From Bin55 sp965116055 (lineage in GTDB: Bacteria; Pseudomonadota; Gammaproteobacteria; Pseudomonadales; Azotimanducaceae): a stretch of 64,000 nt of DNA. Positions 36,241 through 45,181 of the stretch are shown here, piece after piece. The notes beneath the pieces were generated by a model. That model saw only the letters and a program-made list of their open reading frames with translations. It was not told where the DNA came from and did no database searches. Within the stretch, counting starts at the first letter, position 1, and each line of letters starts with the position of its first letter. The position numbers and the translations under genes were made by a program. Where the stretch lies: NCBI GenBank assembly GCA_965116055.1, contig OZ220466.1, forward strand, positions 2,356,001 to 2,420,000, given 5' to 3'.

Positions 36241-37506
36241 TCAGTTGGGGTTAAGAAGCACAGCAGGTAAGTCAGAAGCCGAAACAGTCACCTGTTCGCG
36301 CTCAGTTCGCAACCATTTGAGTGAAACTTGGTTGTTAGCTGCTTCTTGCGCGCCAATTATAAGAGCGATATCAGCGCCACTACGATCGGCGGCGCGGAGT
36401 CGCGCCTTGATTTTGCCACCGCCATGGTGAGTTCGAATACGGAGAGTTGACACTTCGCGCAAGCGCGTCGTCACGCGATGTAAGGCTTCCTCTTCGTCTT
36501 CGCTCATGGCCATTGCATAGAGGTCTGGCGATGTTTTTTTCACTTTAATATCCAATGCATTGCGTAACAAAGCGACACGATCAATACCGACTGCGAAACC
36601 TACTGCCGGGCAAGACACACCGCCAAGTAATTCACACAATCCATCGTAACGACCGCCACCACCGATTTGTTTTTGCGCGCCAAGAAACTCTGTGTTCCAT
36701 TCGAAGACTGCATGGGTGTAATAGTCCAAACCCCTAACCAACCGATCGTTGATGACTGTTCTCACGCCCATTCGTGAGAGCCTTGCTTGAAACTCCTCAA
36801 AGTGAGCGCGCGATTCATCATCTAGAAAGTCCGTCATACTCGGAGCGTTTGCAACAATTAATTGAGTTTGCGCGTTCTTCGAATCAAGAATACGCAAGGG
36901 GTTTTGAGTGAGACGTCGCTGACTATCGCCATCCAAACGATCTTTTAGCGGCATGAGATATTCCACTAGCGCATCACGATGTCGCTGTCGACTAGCCGCA
37001 TTACCGAGCGAATTGATCTCCATTGAGACCGAATCAGCGACACCAAGACGCTCCCATACATCTTGGACAATACGAATCAACTCGGCGTCAACATCGGGTC
37101 CGTCGAATCCGAATGCTTCGGCCCCCACTTGATAGAACTCCCGATAGCGCCCTAGCTGCGGGCGCTCACGGCGAAACATGGAACCCGTGTACCACAGCTT
37201 CGGTCGCTTACCGCGATACATGTTGGCGTCAATCACGGCACGAACGCATGAAGCGGTGCCTTCGGGACGGAGCGCTAACGCATCCGACTCGTTATCGAAA
37301 ACGAACATTTCTTTCGATACTGCATCCGTTGATTCGCCTAAACCACGGCTGAATAAAGCCGCTCGCTCAATGGTCGGCAAGCGAATTTGCTCATAGCCAT
37401 AACTCGCTAATGCATCACAAAACGCGCACTCGACCTCGACAATGCTCTCAAGAGCATCTGCACGCAAATCGCGCATGCCTCGTACAAGCAGTGGTGATGT
37501 TGACAT
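36241..37506 (-). CDS. hisS: Histidyl-tRNA synthetase
   Basis: This is a 421-residue class II synthetase. Seen: N-terminal RGMRDL, motif 2 FRRERPQLGRYREFYQ, GLDYYTHAVFEW and GGRYDGL for histidine binding, and the C-terminal anticodon-binding domain. In related genomes ispG lies directly upstream. Here the rodZ gene is only five bases away, so ispG is missing from this spot. Confidence 0.97.
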   Translation of the reverse strand: MSTSPLLVRGMRDLRADALESIVEVECAFCDALASYGYEQIRLPTIERAALFSRGLGESTDAVSKEMFVFDNESDALALRPEGTASCVRAVIDANMYRGKRPKLWYTGSMFRRERPQLGRYREFYQVGAEAFGFDGPDVDAELIRIVQDVWERLGVADSVSMEINSLGNAASRQRHRDALVEYLMPLKDRLDGDSQRRLTQNPLRILDSKNAQTQLIVANAPSMTDFLDDESRAHFEEFQARLSRMGVRTVINDRLVRGLDYYTHAVFEWNTEFLGAQKQIGGGGRYDGLCELLGGVSCPAVGFAVGIDRVALLRNALDIKVKKTSPDLYAMAMSEDEEEALHRVTTRLREVSTLRIRTHHGGGKIKARLRAADRSGADIALIIGAQEAANNQVSLKWLRTEREQVTVSASDLPAVLLNPN

Positions 37507-37511
37507 GATTT

Positions 37512-38600
37512 TTAGCGTAGCGTCAATTTCGCTACACGGCCACTCGTGTGCGGCTTGAGATCAACATCCGAATCGTTCCACTGCACCGCGACACTAGCTG
37601 CATCGCCAATCCTTATTGATATGGGACGTAGACCAACAAGCGATGCGATTTCACCTGGCTGCCCCGTTTTGTAATACAGGCGGTCGTCATTTGCGCCGTA
37701 TGCCTCAACCCAACTAAGTCCGCTAAATGAAAGTACGACCGTACCGATCTGATCTTGGTAGGTAGATTGTGTTGAGGCCTCTGGTTCAAGGGAATCCATG
37801 ATGTCATCGCTAGGTTGAACATCCGGTATCGCGTTCGAATCGCGAGTAGAAGCCTCATTCACGTTCGGTTGCTGCGAGCTAGATGTTTCATTTGTCAGCA
37901 AGTCGTTCGAGCTTTCACCTTGATTCTCGGGGACGCTCACTCTGGCCGGATCATCAGTATCTTGGTCATCCCGCAAGTAATATGGTAGCGTGTTCGTATC
38001 GTCCGAAGATAGTTCACCTGCCTCGTCTGACGTCAACACGACACCGGTTGTCGCCGGACCAGATAGCTCATCGGAACTAGGCCAAACCCACCAGATGACG
38101 CCGGCAACTACAAGCACCATAGCCGCGACCAATCCGTAAGTGACTTCGTCCATATGATCGCGTAAAAGTTTCGACACAGTCGGCGACGGCATTGATTGGT
38201 AGTTAATTTGCGGAGTGAGAAAATTCGTTATTTCTTTCGTACGCGAACGACCAACGGCAAATATCGTATCGTTGATATCAACGCCTAGTAACTGTGCATA
38301 CGCGCGGTAATAACCCTCAATGTAAATTGAACGTCTACCGCTAAACGGCTCAACATCACCTTCTTCAAGCGCTGACACTTTATCCGGTGTCAGTTTCAAC
38401 CGATCTGATACGTCGCCGATACTCTTCTTGAGTGCTTCGCGTTCGCGACTTAGTCGTTCACCTACTTTAGTCGCAGCTTGGACTAGCTCAACATTTGCTT
38501 TACCATCGAACTGAACCGCATCGCTTGATGTTTCCTTAGATGTTACGTCCTCGTTGCGGACGTTCTCGTTCGTCTGGCTCTTTTCCTCTGGCGACCCCAA
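37512..38600 (-). CDS. rodZ: RodZ-type cell-shape protein
   Basis: This 362-residue protein has the RodZ plan. Seen: a Xre-like helix-turn-helix domain at about 50-115 (GERLSREREALKKSIGDV ... IEGYYRAYAQLLG), one transmembrane helix near 160-178 (LVAAMVLVVAGVIWWVW), an acidic low-complexity periplasmic linker, and a C-terminal DUF4115 domain (SWVEAYGANDDRLYY). RodZ links MreB to the wall-synthesis machinery. It stands between rlmN and hisS, where pilF and ispG normally flank it. Confidence 0.92.
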   Translation of the reverse strand: MGSPEEKSQTNENVRNEDVTSKETSSDAVQFDGKANVELVQAATKVGERLSREREALKKSIGDVSDRLKLTPDKVSALEEGDVEPFSGRRSIYIEGYYRAYAQLLGVDINDTIFAVGRSRTKEITNFLTPQINYQSMPSPTVSKLLRDHMDEVTYGLVAAMVLVVAGVIWWVWPSSDELSGPATTGVVLTSDEAGELSSDDTNTLPYYLRDDQDTDDPARVSVPENQGESSNDLLTNETSSSQQPNVNEASTRDSNAIPDVQPSDDIMDSLEPEASTQSTYQDQIGTVVLSFSGLSWVEAYGANDDRLYYKTGQPGEIASLVGLRPISIRIGDAASVAVQWNDSDVDLKPHTSGRVAKLTLR

Positions 38601-38618
38601 GATTGTTAACCGCCGCGA

Positions 38619-39776
38619 TTAGTTCGAGAGTTCAGGTGCGCAAACCTGTTGGACCGGCACGAAATACGCACTAGTCCCGGCCTGATAACGTTCAACTCGA
38701 CGCGTTCGGTCTTCAACCTTTCCAACAAGTTGACCACAGGCTGCGTGAATATCGTCGCCGCGTGTCGTACGGCGCATCGCCATCACACCGTTGTCGATTA
38801 GCGTCTTTTGGAACGCTCGCATACGCGTTTCGCTTGATCGGAAATAGCGCGTACCTGGAAAGGGATTGAACGGTATAAGGTTCACCTTACATCGAAAGTC
38901 TCGTAATAACCGGGCTAATTCACGTGCGAGACTCGGCGTATCGTTCAAATTCTCGATCAATGAATACTCAAAGGTAATCAGCGCTTTGGCTTTCTGTGAA
39001 ATGAGATAGGCTCGACATGCCTCTAAGAGCGCTCGCAATGGATACTTTCGATTTAACGGTACCAATTCCGAGCGAATGGTATCGTTAGGCGCATGGAGCG
39101 AAACGGCTAATGCCACCGAGGTGAGGCCGCACATTTTCATAATGGCAGGAACGACACCTGCCGTGCTGATGGTGACACGGCGGCGCGAGAGTCCAAAACC
39201 GAGGTCGTCTCTCAAGATCCTGGTACATTTCAATGTGGCATCAAAATTCAACAAGGGTTCGCCCATACCCATGAAAACCACATTGGTCAATCGTTCCGCA
39301 GGTCGATGGATCTTCAACCACCTACAGGCTTGCAATACTTGACCAATCATCTCAGATGTCGACAGATTGCCATTGAAACCCTGTTTACCCGTCGCACAAA
39401 AAGTGCAGTCGAGCATACAACCTATCTGGGATGAGATACAAAGCGTTTGGCGTCGCCCGTCGGGAATAAGCACCGTTTCAACAAGGTCACCGGACTTTGT
39501 GCGCATCAGCCATTTCACAGTGCCGTCATTCGATTCTCGTACAGCAATTGTTAGTGGCAATTCGATAACTAAGTCTTCCGTCAGCTGGCGGCGCAAACTC
39601 CCCGCGATATTCGTCATGCGACTGAAATCCAACTCATGTTTGTGATAAATCCACTGCATGAGCTGAGTCGCTCGAAATCGCTTTTCTCCACGATCATCAA
39701 AGTATTCGATTAAATCAGTGCGCTCCCAGTCAAGTACATTCCGGGCAACACCGGCCTCACCTGCTATAGATTTCAT
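38619..39776 (-). CDS. rlmN: 23S rRNA/tRNA m2A methyltransferase RlmN
   Basis: This is a radical SAM enzyme of about 385 residues that methylates A2503 of 23S rRNA and A37 of some tRNAs. Seen: the cluster motif CMLDCTFCATGKQG, GMGEPLLN, SLHAPND, and the C-terminal RGDDIHAACGQL with the accessory cysteine. I place the start at ATG 39776, overlapping ndk by 20 bases, because the family begins near there. Longer in-frame starts up to 39848 would lie inside ndk. Confidence 0.95.
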   Translation of the reverse strand: MKSIAGEAGVARNVLDWERTDLIEYFDDRGEKRFRATQLMQWIYHKHELDFSRMTNIAGSLRRQLTEDLVIELPLTIAVRESNDGTVKWLMRTKSGDLVETVLIPDGRRQTLCISSQIGCMLDCTFCATGKQGFNGNLSTSEMIGQVLQACRWLKIHRPAERLTNVVFMGMGEPLLNFDATLKCTRILRDDLGFGLSRRRVTISTAGVVPAIMKMCGLTSVALAVSLHAPNDTIRSELVPLNRKYPLRALLEACRAYLISQKAKALITFEYSLIENLNDTPSLARELARLLRDFRCKVNLIPFNPFPGTRYFRSSETRMRAFQKTLIDNGVMAMRRTTRGDDIHAACGQLVGKVEDRTRRVERYQAGTSAYFVPVQQVCAPELSN

Positions 39777-40182
39777 CTGCCGCAAAAAAGTATGCAATTT
39801 CGCGTTGTGCTGACGCCGAGGAGTCGCTGCCATGAACAGCATTTGCATCTACCGAGGTCGCGAAATCAGCGCGGATCGTGCCTGCCGCTGCCTCTTTGGG
39901 ATTCGTTGCACCCATAAGTTCACGATTAACTTGAATAGCGCTCTCCCCTTCTAAGACTTGCACGCAAATGGGTCCCGAGGTCATGAACGACATCAAATCT
40001 TCAAAGAACCCTTTACCTTTATGCTCGGCGTAAAAACCTTCAGCTTGCTCCCTGCTTAGGTATAGCATTTTCAATCCTACGAGCTTAAGGCCGACGTTTT
40101 CAAACCGAGCATATATCTGCCCTATTACGTTCTTATCTACCGCGTCCGGTTTAACTATAGAGAGAGTACGTTCAACAGCCAT
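39757..40182 (-). CDS. ndk: Nucleoside diphosphate kinase
   Basis: This is a 141-residue enzyme that balances nucleoside triphosphate pools. Seen: ERTLSIVKPDAV at the start and the phospho-histidine H117 in NAVHGSDS. The length is standard. It lies just before rlmN, as in related genomes, but the isc genes usually found upstream are absent. Confidence 0.97.
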   Translation of the reverse strand: MAVERTLSIVKPDAVDKNVIGQIYARFENVGLKLVGLKMLYLSREQAEGFYAEHKGKGFFEDLMSFMTSGPICVQVLEGESAIQVNRELMGATNPKEAAAGTIRADFATSVDANAVHGSDSSASAQREIAYFFAADEIYSR

Positions 40183-41276
40183 ATGCCAAGCTTACATGCG
40201 TCGAAGGGAAGAACCCGCGTTCAGAATTTGACAGCGCGTTTAGAGAAAAATCCTACCACATCGAACGAGCCATCATGGGCGACATTATAGGATAGGAGTT
40301 GTGAATTTGTTTCTTTTTCGCCAAAACGCACATCATTGCTTCCGCATGGTCTAAAACAGTTGGTGTGTCTTAAAATCGTCGATATGAGGATCAAGAGTAT
40401 GATATTTTATACATTAGAAGGTAAATAGATCAATGGGTTAGGAAACTTCTTTGGCGATAGCATTTAAATGAGAGAAGCTTTGGGATCTCCGTTTGATCGG
40501 GATATCTCCTGTGTCTCAAATGCATGTGTCAAAATCTATTTTTATTGAAAGGTATGTTAATGGGCACATCTCAAAACCACAATTCCACCAACTATGATAT
40601 CTATTAACCTATTGATTTTATTACTCTATCAATTCAGATAATCAACTCCCGGATCAATTTTAAGAGGTTTTGAGAGGCGTCCTAATAAGCATAGAAAAAT
40701 AAACTCTTATTCGCTATATTGATTTTGATCCGTTCAGGCCATTGGAAAAAATAGGCATTTGACGGCACCTATTAAAATCCTCCGTTTTCTTGGCTATTCT
40801 ACAGCAATATTTGATGATGATAAAAACTACTTTGTTCTTGTGAACGGATTATGCAATGGTATATTTTCTACCAATCTGCTAGCTCTTTGATCATCATAAG
40901 CGAACTAGATTTTTAGGTCAGACGGATACCTACTTGGTAGTCTGCTGGTAAGCCTCAAGGAGTAAGTCGATTTCGAAGCTTTGAGGCCAATCGTTTTAGA
41001 ACTGGCAAACTTCGCGTTTCGGCTACCGAGCAGTTCACTTCAGGCGTCTGATTGTATTGCGATTACATAATTCAAATTCTGCCTCACCTTCGCGCGTACC
41101 TAATTTCGCTTTCGAGTAAGAGCCTGTTCCTGACGCATCAGTGGTCGGCATGTGTCACCCATTGGGTTCGTACGATCAGACGCTACTAGGACGCATCTTC
41201 CTTACTAACTTTACATCAGCGATATCGACAGAAATTACCTGCTTTACTCATTCGAGCGCTTGAGCTACCAAGGACA
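40183..41276. other. AT-rich 1.1-kb gap where isc genes usually lie
   Basis: No convincing gene, RNA or repeat is seen. The sequence is more AT-rich than the flanks and full of stops in all frames. In relatives this interval carries iscU, iscA, hscB, hscA, fdx and iscX. I find none of their motifs. It looks like a long-decayed deletion scar. Confidence 0.6.
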
Positions 41277-42455
41277 CTATCGTCTTGTACCTTTTCTAGC
41301 GCGAAGGGTTTGTACCACATTGACCAGTCGCGTCGCGGCAAAATCAACATCCTCTTCCGTCGTAAACCGTCCTACGGTAAATCGCAACGAGGCTTCCGCT
41401 AGTTCATCCGCGACACCAATCGCACGTAAGACATACGATGGTTCGACCGTTGCCGACGTACAGGCAGATCCAGATGACACCGCCACATCGTTGAGTGCCA
41501 TTAAGAGTGTTTCCCCGTCTACACCACCAAAACCAACATTGATTAAGCCTGAAATGCGCTGTTCTTCCGCACCGTTGAGGTGTACATCAGGTAACTGACG
41601 CAAATGGGCCCACAAGCGATTACGCAACTTCCTTAACCTTATCATCTCGCGATCTAACTCACCACTACATACTTCTGCTGCTGCACCAAAACCGACGATC
41701 TGGTGCGTAGCAAGCGTTCCGGCGCGCAAGCCTCGTTCATGACCACCGCCGTGAATGATCGCCTTGAGAGGGATCGATCCTGCACGGCGGACATAAAGTG
41801 CACCGATGCCTTTCGGCCCATAAATTTTGTGTGCTGAAATACTCAACATATCCACATTCAATTCAGCAACGTCAACGTGCACTTTGCCGATACTCTGAGC
41901 AGCATCGGCATGAAAAAAGACGTTACGATCTCGACACAGCCGACCAATCTTGGCAATATCGTTTAATGTGCCGATTTCGTTATTAACGTGCATGATTGAT
42001 ACAAGAAATGTATCGTTTTCTATAGCCGCTTCAACCGCGCTAGGCTCCACAAGACCGTTTGAATTTGGCGGCACGTAGGTAACGCGAAATCCCTTTGACT
42101 CAAGATATTCGCAGCTATCTAAAACTGCTTTATGTTCATATGAACTGGTAACTAAATGACCAGCACCGAAATAATCTGCTAGACCTTTTAACGCGAAATT
42201 GTCCGACTCCGTTGCACCTGAAGTCCAGACGATTTCTAGCGGGTCAGCACAAATTAACTTAGCGAGCTGGACCCGTGCTTGCTCTACATGCTCCTCAGCT
42301 TCCCAGCCAAAGACATGGGACGAGGATGCGGGATTGCCGAAATCACCGTCAAACATTAAACACTTGCTCATCTTATGAGCTACGCGAGGATCAACCGGCG
42401 TAGTTGCTGCATAATCAAGGTATACAGCACGAGTGCGAGGCGAGGCGATATTCAA
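41277..42455 (-). CDS. iscS: IscS/NifS-type cysteine desulfurase lacking the IscU-docking tail
   Basis: This is a 392-residue PLP enzyme that takes sulfur from cysteine. Seen: YLDYAATTPVDPRV at the start, HVNNEIGT, the PLP lysine K210 in SAHKIYGPKG, and the active-site C332 in SSGSACTSA. Both match the E. coli K206 and C328 positions with an offset of four, but the protein ends about 16 residues earlier. The missing part is the C-terminal tail (IEWAHH in E. coli) that binds IscU. No frameshift hides it downstream. iscR and iscU are also absent. It probably supplies sulfur for tRNA thiolation or another acceptor. Confidence 0.92.
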   Translation of the reverse strand: MNIASPRTRAVYLDYAATTPVDPRVAHKMSKCLMFDGDFGNPASSSHVFGWEAEEHVEQARVQLAKLICADPLEIVWTSGATESDNFALKGLADYFGAGHLVTSSYEHKAVLDSCEYLESKGFRVTYVPPNSNGLVEPSAVEAAIENDTFLVSIMHVNNEIGTLNDIAKIGRLCRDRNVFFHADAAQSIGKVHVDVAELNVDMLSISAHKIYGPKGIGALYVRRAGSIPLKAIIHGGGHERGLRAGTLATHQIVGFGAAAEVCSGELDREMIRLRKLRNRLWAHLRQLPDVHLNGAEEQRISGLINVGFGGVDGETLLMALNDVAVSSGSACTSATVEPSYVLRAIGVADELAEASLRFTVGRFTTEEDVDFAATRLVNVVQTLRARKGTRR

Positions 42456-42546
42456 ACGGGAAATAGTCGTTCGGTGTGGTTATGAGAACTGCTAGAAAGT
42501 TAATTGTAGAGCGAGCATGTTTTTGGACTCTTGTAACCATTAGTCC

Positions 42547-43278
42547 TTAATGTTGCGTTGTTTGCGTATCTATGGATTGAATCGCGCGCTCGACATGCGT
42601 AAATATGCCACGCAGAATCTGCACTTCGGTCTCGTCCATATCGACTCGACCAAGTAGACGTTGTAGTCTCGTAAATGCGGTCCGCGGTGCGTTTGGGTCA
42701 AAGAATCCAATCGAATTCAACATGCGATCAAGATGTTCATACATCGCCATGATTTCGCGATGGCGTGCGCGACGCTTGTCCCAATTCTTCTGAATATCGC
42801 CACGTCCACGCGTTTTGAACAGCTCGTATGCGACAATCTGTACAGCCATAGCAAGGTTGAGCGAACCATACTCAGTCGAAGAGGGAATACGGACATGGAC
42901 ATTGCATACCGCAAGCTCCTCATTCGATAAACCGTTATTTTCTCGCCCAAAAAGAATCGCAACAGGACTCGAATCGCTCGGCATGCTCCCGACTACCTGC
43001 GCGAATTCCTCGGCACTTTTAACGATCCATGGTATGTGGCGATCTCGGACGCTTGTACCGGCAACGTAACCACAATCACCAATAGCGTCCTCAAGCGTAT
43101 CGTGAACCTGTGCTGACGCAACGATATCAATGGCTCCAGCTGCACGCCAATCGGCTTGCGGATCTGGAAACCGCTTCGGCCTAACTAGATGCAGCGCAGA
43201 CAGATCCATAGTCTTCATCGCTCGCGCCGCCGCACCTATATTCCCAGGGTGAGAAGGCTCTACAAGCACAATGCGCAT
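42547..43278 (-). CDS. trmJ: tRNA (cytidine/uridine-32 2'-O)-methyltransferase TrmJ
   Basis: This is a SPOUT-class methyltransferase of about 243 residues. Seen: MRIVLVEPSHPGNIGAAARAM at the start, the SAM-binding knot with ILFGRENNGLSNEEL and YGSLNLAMAVQIVAYE, then a helical C-terminal extension. I chose ATG 43278 because the conserved domain begins there and GGAGG lies 11 bases upstream. It is divergent from suhB, as in related genomes. Confidence 0.95.
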   Translation of the reverse strand: MRIVLVEPSHPGNIGAAARAMKTMDLSALHLVRPKRFPDPQADWRAAGAIDIVASAQVHDTLEDAIGDCGYVAGTSVRDRHIPWIVKSAEEFAQVVGSMPSDSSPVAILFGRENNGLSNEELAVCNVHVRIPSSTEYGSLNLAMAVQIVAYELFKTRGRGDIQKNWDKRRARHREIMAMYEHLDRMLNSIGFFDPNAPRTAFTRLQRLLGRVDMDETEVQILRGIFTHVERAIQSIDTQTTQH

Positions 43279-43327
43279 TTCCACGCAAAACCTCCGTCTA
43301 AGGCAAATCGAATAGTCCATTGCTAGA

Positions 43328-44101
43328 ATGCATGGCGTGCACCCTATCTTAAGAATCGCCACCCAAGCTGTCCGCTCCGCTGGTCGTGAATTGATGGCGC
43401 GCGCGCCCCAAGCGCCTTCCTCTCGCGCTATCTCAGCAGCTAGCGAAACGTATTTTCAACGTACACATGATCGAGCAATGCGTGCTATTTCTCACTCGAT
43501 TGATCGTTTCTATCCAGAACACAGCGTCATTGAAGCACACGAATTTAAGAACGATCAACATTACGAAACACAGTGGGTCATTGAACCCATCAATGGTCAG
43601 TTAAATTTCATGCGGCGGCTTGATCACTTTTGCACCCTCGTGGCTATCTTCCGCAACAATCGCTTGCACCACGGATTAATCGTAGACCATTTTCGCGACG
43701 GCCACTTTCATGTAACTTTAAAAGAAGGTTGTTACACAAGCGATGGGCGGATGCGCGTCAGCGACACTCGATCCACCCAACACGCGCTCATAGCACAGAA
43801 TGCGGATGGCAAGATTACCGACGACCCTAATGCAGGCTTTATTACTCGTGTAACAGGAAGCCTAGGTCTAGACCTTGCGAATACAGCACGCGGACGTTAT
43901 GACGCGATCGCGCACGACCACACATCTGCATTTCACTTTCAATTCGTGCGACTGTTTATTCGCGAAGCTGGCGGGTTCGCCACCACGTTACGTGGCGGCG
44001 AATGGAAAAGAGAATCAGATGGCATCATTGCTGGTAATACCTACATTCAAAGAAGACTCGTGGCTACCAGATTAAAAAGTGCAAAGATCCCAATAGCTTA
44101 A
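43328..44101 (+). CDS. suhB: SuhB-like inositol monophosphatase-family protein, catalytic ligands lost
   Basis: This 257-residue protein has the SuhB fold and position next to trmJ. Seen: WVIEPINGQLNF in place of the family WVIDPLDGTTNF, so two metal-binding aspartates are E86 and N89. The motif that should read PWDFAAG reads AFHFQFV, so the third aspartate is H203. The first acidic motif is EAHE, not EESG. The rest (GHFHVTLKEGCYTSDG, TGSLGLDLANTARGRYDA, REAGGF) is well kept. It is probably not a phosphatase. E. coli SuhB acts in rRNA transcription as a partner of the Nus factors, and that role could persist. Confidence 0.88.
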   Translation: MHGVHPILRIATQAVRSAGRELMARAPQAPSSRAISAASETYFQRTHDRAMRAISHSIDRFYPEHSVIEAHEFKNDQHYETQWVIEPINGQLNFMRRLDHFCTLVAIFRNNRLHHGLIVDHFRDGHFHVTLKEGCYTSDGRMRVSDTRSTQHALIAQNADGKITDDPNAGFITRVTGSLGLDLANTARGRYDAIAHDHTSAFHFQFVRLFIREAGGFATTLRGGEWKRESDGIIAGNTYIQRRLVATRLKSAKIPIA

Positions 44102-44540
44102 GTGGGTTTTACGTAGCTAAAACTTGACTTAGCCGATTGTTTTTCAAGGTTGAGATAACGCGTCCAAACAAGTGGATTTGGTACCTTTCCGGCAGTTCCC
44201 AAAGAGTTTTTAATGTTCTCCTTGGCTTCGTCGTCAATAATGCGTAGCCGCGTTGGTCTTATTTTCGCGTAGATAACAACCCGGAACCTGTCAACGTGAT
44301 TGAGACAGCCGTTGTTGTCATTTACTATGCAACCTTCGGTGTAGTGGTTGGGTCTCTGGCGGGTTGATCCAGACCTGTTCGGGAGGCGCTTGGGGTTGGG
44401 ACTCCCGCGCACGAATCGTTCCGGGTGCCAATTCCAAGCTTGGTACAGAGTGCATTCGCGTTGGGAAGTATGTCAATTAGTTGACAAAGTGAATTGTTAG
44501 ACCAACTAGGGAAGTGGCTAGAGAGATCCAAGACGATGAA
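44102..44540. other. Unassigned interval with a weak minus-strand frame
   Basis: A 104-codon minus-strand frame (44098-44412) has protein-like composition near its end (RIIDDEAKENIKNSLGTAGKV) but matches nothing I know and may be a fragment. A TGTCAA-TTAG-TTGACA palindrome sits at 44471-44486 and includes a consensus -35 hexamer facing right. Confidence 0.3.
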
Positions 44541-44575
44541 CTAGATTGGTATACAGGGGCAACGTGCGCGTAGGA

Positions 44576-44758
44576 ATGAAAGCAGAAGAAGTGCTTGACA
44601 AGGCAACGAAGACACTACTCGGCGTGGGTGCAGTGCCACACATCAAGCCGAAGTTCACCCAGAAAGATGTAGACCGCAAGTTTCGTACGCGGGTGGATCG
44701 CAAGGGCAAAGGCACAATCGAGGAAGTAGCTGAGCCATTTGGCGGGCTAGGCGACTAA
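44576..44758 (+). CDS. Possible small protein or gene fragment, 60 residues
   Basis: From ATG 44576, this frame reads MKAEEVLDKATKTLLGVG and ends TIEEVAEPFGGLGD. It is charged, soluble, and has ordinary codon use. I do not recognise it. It lies among IS remnants, so it may be the tail of a lost gene. A TTG at 44546 would add ten residues. Confidence 0.3.
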   Translation: MKAEEVLDKATKTLLGVGAVPHIKPKFTQKDVDRKFRTRVDRKGKGTIEEVAEPFGGLGD

Positions 44759-44853
44759 AGTGTCCTCAATCCTAAAGCTTTTTGCATCACGCCGAGTCGC
44801 GCCCGTTTGGTCAACTAATCGCCGTACTTCCCTTCGCGTTGCTCAAGTCGGTA

Positions 44854-45090
44854 TCAGGCGCGCCCATGATGGGACATCCTCGGGGGTGAGCAAGGCGATG
44901 CAGGCATGCCGATACCCGCAGTTGTAACAGGGGAGAAGGTTCGGCAGAAGGCGATTGAGGCTTCGATATCCATCAAACGCGCGGGGAAGCCGGGATGGTA
45001 TGTTAGGGTCTTGAACTGCGCCTCGGAGAAGGGGTTATCGGCACTGACCCTTGGTTGGCTTCGCCTATAAGAGTTCAGACCGGATATATT
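44854..45090 (-). pseudogene. C-terminal remnant of an IS3-family transposase
   Basis: On the minus strand, PRVSADNPFSEAQFKTLTYHP, then IEASIAFCRTF and the closing HHGRA match the last part of the IS3-family integrase-core transposase (usual text: RVSDDNPFSEAHFKTLKY). The region that should read WYNHEHRHSGIG is altered, and everything upstream is gone. It abuts the split dispersed repeat. Confidence 0.75.
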
Positions 45091-45106
45091 CCGAGAGATA
45101 ACAGAC

Positions 45107-45181
45107 ACTTCCTCCTTACAGTATTGTTCATAGTTTATTGGTAGCCCGGCAAGTGACACATGATGTGTTTGATCCTTCTAG
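45107..45181 (+). repeat. Dispersed repeat, copy B left half
   Basis: TATTGTTCATAG, a variable middle, and GTGTTTGATCCTT match the repeat near 25813 and 61943. The copy is cut at CTAG (45178-45181) by the IS1182-type element and resumes beyond it at 46767. Confidence 0.5.

Noticed and set aside
40183..41276. Possible degraded isc genes in the AT-rich gap
   Set aside because: I looked for IscU, IscA, HscA and ferredoxin motifs on both strands and could not place any. The gap is reported only as non-coding.
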